Below are positions 5,256 through 7,280 of a stretch of 7,280 bases of DNA, in pieces (positions within the stretch are counted from its first letter, which is position 1; each line of letters begins with the position of its first letter). Position numbers and translations under genes: made by a program. Source of the DNA: Anaerolineales bacterium (lineage in GTDB: Bacteria > Chloroflexota > Anaerolineae > Anaerolineales > DRMV01); assembly GCA_027044735.1 (NCBI GenBank), contig JALUBW010000244.1, positions 1 to 7,280 of the forward strand. Reading direction: 5' to 3'. The notes beneath the pieces were generated by a model that searched no databases, was not told the DNA's origin, and worked only from the letters and a program-made list of their open reading frames with translations.

Positions 5256-5285
5256 TTGCCAAAGTTTAGGTGATGGCGGTATAAT
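5256..5285 (+). promoter_or_regulatory. tRNA-Pro promoter (TTGCCA, 18 bp, TATAAT)
   Basis: A -35 hexamer TTGCCA (5256-5261), an 18-bp spacer and a consensus -10 TATAAT (5280-5285) in GGTATAAT context. Transcription should start near 5292, a few bases before the mature tRNA 5' end at 5298. This is the only promoter here with a recognisable -35, as expected for a strong stable-RNA gene. Confidence 0.85.
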
Positions 5286-5297
5286 GCTGGCGCAGTT

Positions 5298-5372
5298 CGG
5301 GGCGTGGCTCAGCCCGGCTAGAGCGCACGGTTCGGGTCCGTGAGGTCGGCGGTTCAAATCCGCCCGCCCCGA
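5298..5372 (+). tRNA. tRNA-Pro, anticodon CGG
   Basis: A complete cloverleaf. The acceptor stem is CGGGGCG (5298-5304) with CGCCCCG (5365-5371). The D stem is GCTC/GAGC. The anticodon stem CACGG/CCGTG encloses the loop TTCGGGT, with anticodon CGG at 5333-5335. The T arm is GGCGG-TTCAAAT-CCGCC. The discriminator A is at 5372. All stems are fully paired, with the C1-G72 pair typical of bacterial tRNA-Pro. It reads CCG codons. The 3' CCA is not encoded (CAG follows), so maturation needs RNase Z and a CCA-adding enzyme. Confidence 0.97.
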
Positions 5373-5378
5373 CAGCAC

Positions 5379-5412
5379 AGCGGGGGCCGGCGTTGGCCCT
5401 CGCTCGCTTTTT
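5379..5412 (+). terminator. Intrinsic terminator of the tRNA-Pro gene
   Basis: AGCGGGGGCC (5379-5388) pairs with GGCCCTCGCT (5395-5404) over 10 bp including one G-U, with loop GGCGTT. T5 follows at 5408-5412. It lies seven bases after the tRNA and 27 bases before the RNase H start, so it should largely separate the two genes. Confidence 0.85.
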
Positions 5413-5439
5413 AATGCCAAACGCGGCTTGAGTGTTTAT

Positions 5440-6057
5440 ATGCCTGCTCAACGACGCAAGTTTTATGTGGTGTGGAAGGGCCGCAAGCCCGGGATTTACC
5501 CCTCTTGGGAAGAGACAAGGCGGCAGGTTGAAGGCTTCCCAAACGCCCGCTATCGCGCTTTTGATTCGCTGGAAGAAGCACGCCGTGCCTTCGTGCGCGA
5601 CGCCGATGAATACACAGGCAAGCCTTCTTCTATGGGCAAATGGCGGTATGCCGCCCGGCGTCCCGCTTTGCCAAGCGTGGTGGTGGACGCCGCCGCCTCA
5701 GGCCCAAGCGGGCCGATGGAGTACCGCGGCGTGAGGCTTGATACCGACGAAGTGCTATTCGCACAGGGGCCTTTTCCGCGCGGCACGGTCAACATTGGCG
5801 AATTTTTGGCGATAGTGCATGCCCTTGCGTGGCTGGCCGAGCGCGGGCTAAACTGGCCTGTGTATTCGGATTCTCAAGTGGCGCGGCTCTGGGTTGAACG
5901 CGGCAAGTGCAAAAGCCGCCTTCGTATGGATGAGCGCCTCGCGAATCTGGTGGAGCGCGCCGAAAAATGGCTCGCTTCCCACCCCAACCACGCACCGGTG
6001 CTCGCATGGGACACCAAAGAATGGGGGGAAATCCCCGCCGATTTTGGGAGAAAGTGA
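5440..6057 (+). CDS. rnhA: Ribonuclease HI with N-terminal viroplasmin (hybrid-binding) domain
   Basis: A 205-residue RNase H1 that cuts the RNA strand of RNA-DNA hybrids such as R-loops and replication primers. Residues 5-52 (KFYVVWKGRKPGIYPSWEE and on) are the viroplasmin / hybrid-binding domain. The catalytic domain follows a linker from about residue 78. Compared with the Bacillus halodurans enzyme as I recall it, the four carboxylates are D83 (VVVDAAASG), E121 (IGEFLAIVHAL), D144 (YSDSQVA) and D201 in the C-terminal WGEIPADFGRK. All are kept, so it should be active. I prefer the ATG at 5440 because homologues begin just before KFYVVW; GAGTG (5430-5434) is a weak Shine-Dalgarno. A TTG at 5428 would add four residues. 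It directly follows the tRNA terminator, and its own promoter is not clear. Confidence 0.93.
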   Translation: MPAQRRKFYVVWKGRKPGIYPSWEETRRQVEGFPNARYRAFDSLEEARRAFVRDADEYTGKPSSMGKWRYAARRPALPSVVVDAAASGPSGPMEYRGVRLDTDEVLFAQGPFPRGTVNIGEFLAIVHALAWLAERGLNWPVYSDSQVARLWVERGKCKSRLRMDERLANLVERAEKWLASHPNHAPVLAWDTKEWGEIPADFGRK

Positions 6058-6069
6058 CGCCATTGGAAT

Positions 6070-6202
6070 CTATCCGAAAATATCGTGGCGGTGTCATTGC
6101 GAGCCCCACAGGGGCGATGCAATCCCCCTTTTGCTGGGCGGGAGACTGCTTCGGCGGCTCTGCCGCCCCGCAGTGACACGCCCACAAAGAATTTTCGGAT
6201 AG
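6070..6202. repeat. 133-bp MITE-like element with terminal inverted repeats
   Basis: The ends are perfect 12-bp inverted repeats, CTATCCGAAAAT (6070-6081) and ATTTTCGGATAG (6191-6202). Similarity continues inward: TGGCGGTGTCATTGCGAG on the left matches TGGGCGTGTCACTGCGGGG read from the right end. Inside are hairpins GCCCC-ACA-GGGGC (about 6102-6114) and GGCGGC-TCT-GCCGCC (about 6153-6167). The TGTCATTGCGAG and GGAGACTGCTTCGG words resemble a palindromic intergenic repeat I remember from many bacterial genomes. It begins 12 bp after the rnhA stop and may act as that gene's transcript end. No transposase or clear target duplication is seen. Confidence 0.8.
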
Positions 6203-6205
6203 GCT

Positions 6206-6232
6206 CTTGGCATCCCCCCCATGGCCGCCAAG
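6206..6232 (+). other. Weak leader hairpin before the 149-residue gene
   Basis: CTTGGC (6206-6211) and GCCAAG (6227-6232) can pair around a 15-nt loop holding a C7 run (6214-6220). CCGATTTT follows, just before the Shine-Dalgarno. It could be a weak terminator for upstream transcription or a leader structure. The evidence is thin. Confidence 0.25.
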
Positions 6233-6251
6233 CCGATTTTAGGAGTTCTAC

Positions 6252-6701
6252 ATGGGTCGTGTGATTCAAACCGAAGGCGTAGGAAAACGCCGTCAACACC
6301 TTTTGCGCCTTATAGGCACCGCACTGCGCCGCTTGATGGTGCAGACCAGCCCAAATGAGCACACTTTAGACCTTGCCGCTTTTATCGCCCTCGCTTTGCG
6401 GGATGTGGTCGCCACCGTGGAAGAAGCGACGCGCGCATGGGAAAAGCGCGATTATTGGGTCAAAGCCGACCGTTTCCGCATGGAATGGAACTGGGCCGAA
6501 AACCTCGGCAAGGCTTTAGAAAAAGCGGTCGTGGCAAAAGATTGGGATGAAATTGCCCGCTTGGCAGGCAAAATATTCATGCATGTTGGGAACGTGAAAA
6601 TCCCAAAGCGCTTCAAGGCAGGTGAGCCGTGGAAAGGGGCCTACCGCAATTTGCTTGAGCGCTTTGGGAAAGATGAACACTCAGGGGAAAGGGAAGACTA
6701 A
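6252..6701 (+). CDS. Unrecognised 149-residue helical protein (probably conserved in Anaerolineae)
   Basis: I cannot assign a function. The start is well supported: AGGAG (6241-6245), six bases, then ATG. The protein is charged, mostly helical and without signal peptide or membrane segment, so probably cytosolic. Residues 12-30 are basic and amphipathic. Residues 38-64 form an Ala/Leu-rich helix (LDLAAFIALALRDVVATVEE). A striking aromatic-basic stretch, YWVKADRFRMEWNWAENLG, spans 68-86. Residues 108-131 (KIFMHVGNVKIPKRFKAG, then PWKGAY) are basic. The overall pattern is one I associate with uncharacterised Chloroflexota proteins, from memory only. It lacks Cys and obvious catalytic motifs, which favours a binding or structural role. 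Its stop lies six bases from the stop of the convergent sigma-54 activator. Confidence 0.8.
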   Translation: MGRVIQTEGVGKRRQHLLRLIGTALRRLMVQTSPNEHTLDLAAFIALALRDVVATVEEATRAWEKRDYWVKADRFRMEWNWAENLGKALEKAVVAKDWDEIARLAGKIFMHVGNVKIPKRFKAGEPWKGAYRNLLERFGKDEHSGERED

Positions 6702-6707
6702 TTTGCC

Positions 6708-7280
6708 TCAGCGTGAGCGTTGATAGGCTTCTACAACCTCTTGGGGGAGGTGATGCAGTTCAATGCGATCGGTATCGCAAAAGAGCATGGCGCGCTCCGT
6801 TGCGTTTCGCAGTTCGCGGATGTTGCCGGGCCAGTTGTAGGCTTTTAGAGCAGCCATTGCCTGAGGCGATATGTCGGTTACTTGCTTCCCCATCTGGGGA
6901 TTTAAGCGGCGTATAAAATGTCCTACCAGCGCGGGGATATCGTCTTTACGCTCACGCAGCGGGGGCAAGTTTAGATCAATCACTTTCAAGCGGTAGTACA
7001 GATCTTCCCGAAAGCGGCCTTCCTCTACCATCTTTTTAAGGGGGCGGTTGGTAGCAGCAAGAATTTGTATATCTACTCTTATCAACTTTGTGCCGCCCAT
7101 ACGGCGGATGGTGCGCTCCTCCAGTGCACGCAACAATTTTGCTTGCATGTCTAGGGGCAACGAAGAAATTTCGTCCAAGAACAGTATGCCGCTATCTGCA
7201 ACTTCCATCAAGCCCGGCTTGCGCTTTGTGGCACCGGTGAACGCTCCCGCCTCATAGCCAAAAAGTTCCGCTTCCAGCAT
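6708..7280 (-). CDS. Sigma-54-dependent activator, C-terminal part of the AAA+ domain (5' end beyond the window)
   Basis: The last 190 residues of an NtrC-type enhancer-binding ATPase. Visible in order: the sigma-54 contact loop GAFTGA (fragment 12-17), Walker B ILFLDE (32-37), sensor I AATNR (75-79), the arginine-finger segment FREDLYYRL (90-98), PPLRERKDDI (106-115) and sensor II WPGNIRELRN (150-159). Walker A and any sensor domain lie outside. MLEAELFGYE at the edge is internal sequence, not a start. These ATPases remodel RNA polymerase-sigma-54 closed complexes. Oddly, the protein stops about 30 residues after sensor II (HHLPQEVVEAYQRSR, TGA at 6710-6708) with no Fis-type helix-turn-helix. 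The downstream DNA belongs to the convergent gene, so no DNA-binding domain is hidden there. H. pylori FlgR is a known natural example of this design. Confidence 0.93.
   Translation of the reverse strand: MLEAELFGYEAGAFTGATKRKPGLMEVADSGILFLDEISSLPLDMQAKLLRALEERTIRRMGGTKLIRVDIQILAATNRPLKKMVEEGRFREDLYYRLKVIDLNLPPLRERKDDIPALVGHFIRRLNPQMGKQVTDISPQAMAALKAYNWPGNIRELRNATERAMLFCDTDRIELHHLPQEVVEAYQRSR

Noticed and set aside
5298..5412. tRNA gene as an integration site for a genomic island
   Set aside because: No repeat of the tRNA 3' end and no integrase are visible within the window.
5789..6362. Minus-strand ORFs of 132 and 162 residues crossing rnhA and the MITE-like element
   Set aside because: They run antisense to rnhA and through palindromic repeat DNA, with no recognisable motifs.

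Overview
The window (about 7.3 kb, moderately GC-rich) looks like chromosome from a member of the Chloroflexota, most likely Anaerolineae. This is inferred from gene content and protein style, not from a search: a RecG-type N-terminus, a LysM protein with Pro/Thr linkers, a small NYN ribonuclease, a viroplasmin-type RNase H, a helical 149-residue protein, TTG starts, and intergenic DNA full of CACAGATT and CGCAGAGACGCAGAG repeats. No phage, integrase, transposase or CRISPR array is visible.

Layout. The left edge holds the first 32 codons of a minus-strand gene, probably recG. Positions 116-698 are a repeat block: a tandem array with an 88/89-bp period and 177-bp higher-order period, then a second repeat module. 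Positions 699-2149 are a minus-strand pair with overlapping ends, RNase Z followed by a YacP-type NYN ribonuclease. The 636-bp gap at 2150-2785 carries a second repeat copy, a perfect 9-bp inverted repeat, a 132-bp MITE-like palindromic element, two small palindromes, a degenerate octamer repeat and a third repeat copy. Positions 2786-3799 encode a multi-pass flippase-like membrane protein (minus strand). Divergent from it is a membrane-anchored protein with two LysM domains (4104-4934). A fourth repeat copy (5020-5250) precedes a complete tRNA-Pro(CGG) gene with its own promoter and terminator. Then come RNase HI (5440-6057), a 133-bp MITE-like element (6070-6202), an unrecognised 149-residue protein (6252-6701) and, convergent with it, the C-terminal part of a sigma-54 activator ATPase (6708-7280, cut by the window edge).

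How it fits together. Several genes concern nucleic-acid processing (RecG, RNase Z, NYN RNase, tRNA, RNase H), but only RNase Z and the NYN gene look like an operon. The LysM and flippase proteins are envelope proteins transcribed from one divergent intergenic region.

Most notable: (i) four likely promoters share the -10 octamer GGTANAAT, and at two of them the first usable ATG lies exactly 8 nt after the -10, implying leaderless mRNAs and moving both start codons; (ii) a composite repeat family occurs in four intergenic gaps, with its A module always in the same orientation relative to the gene just upstream; (iii) the sigma-54 activator ends straight after its AAA+ domain with no DNA-binding helix-turn-helix. 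I see no clear new multi-gene system.
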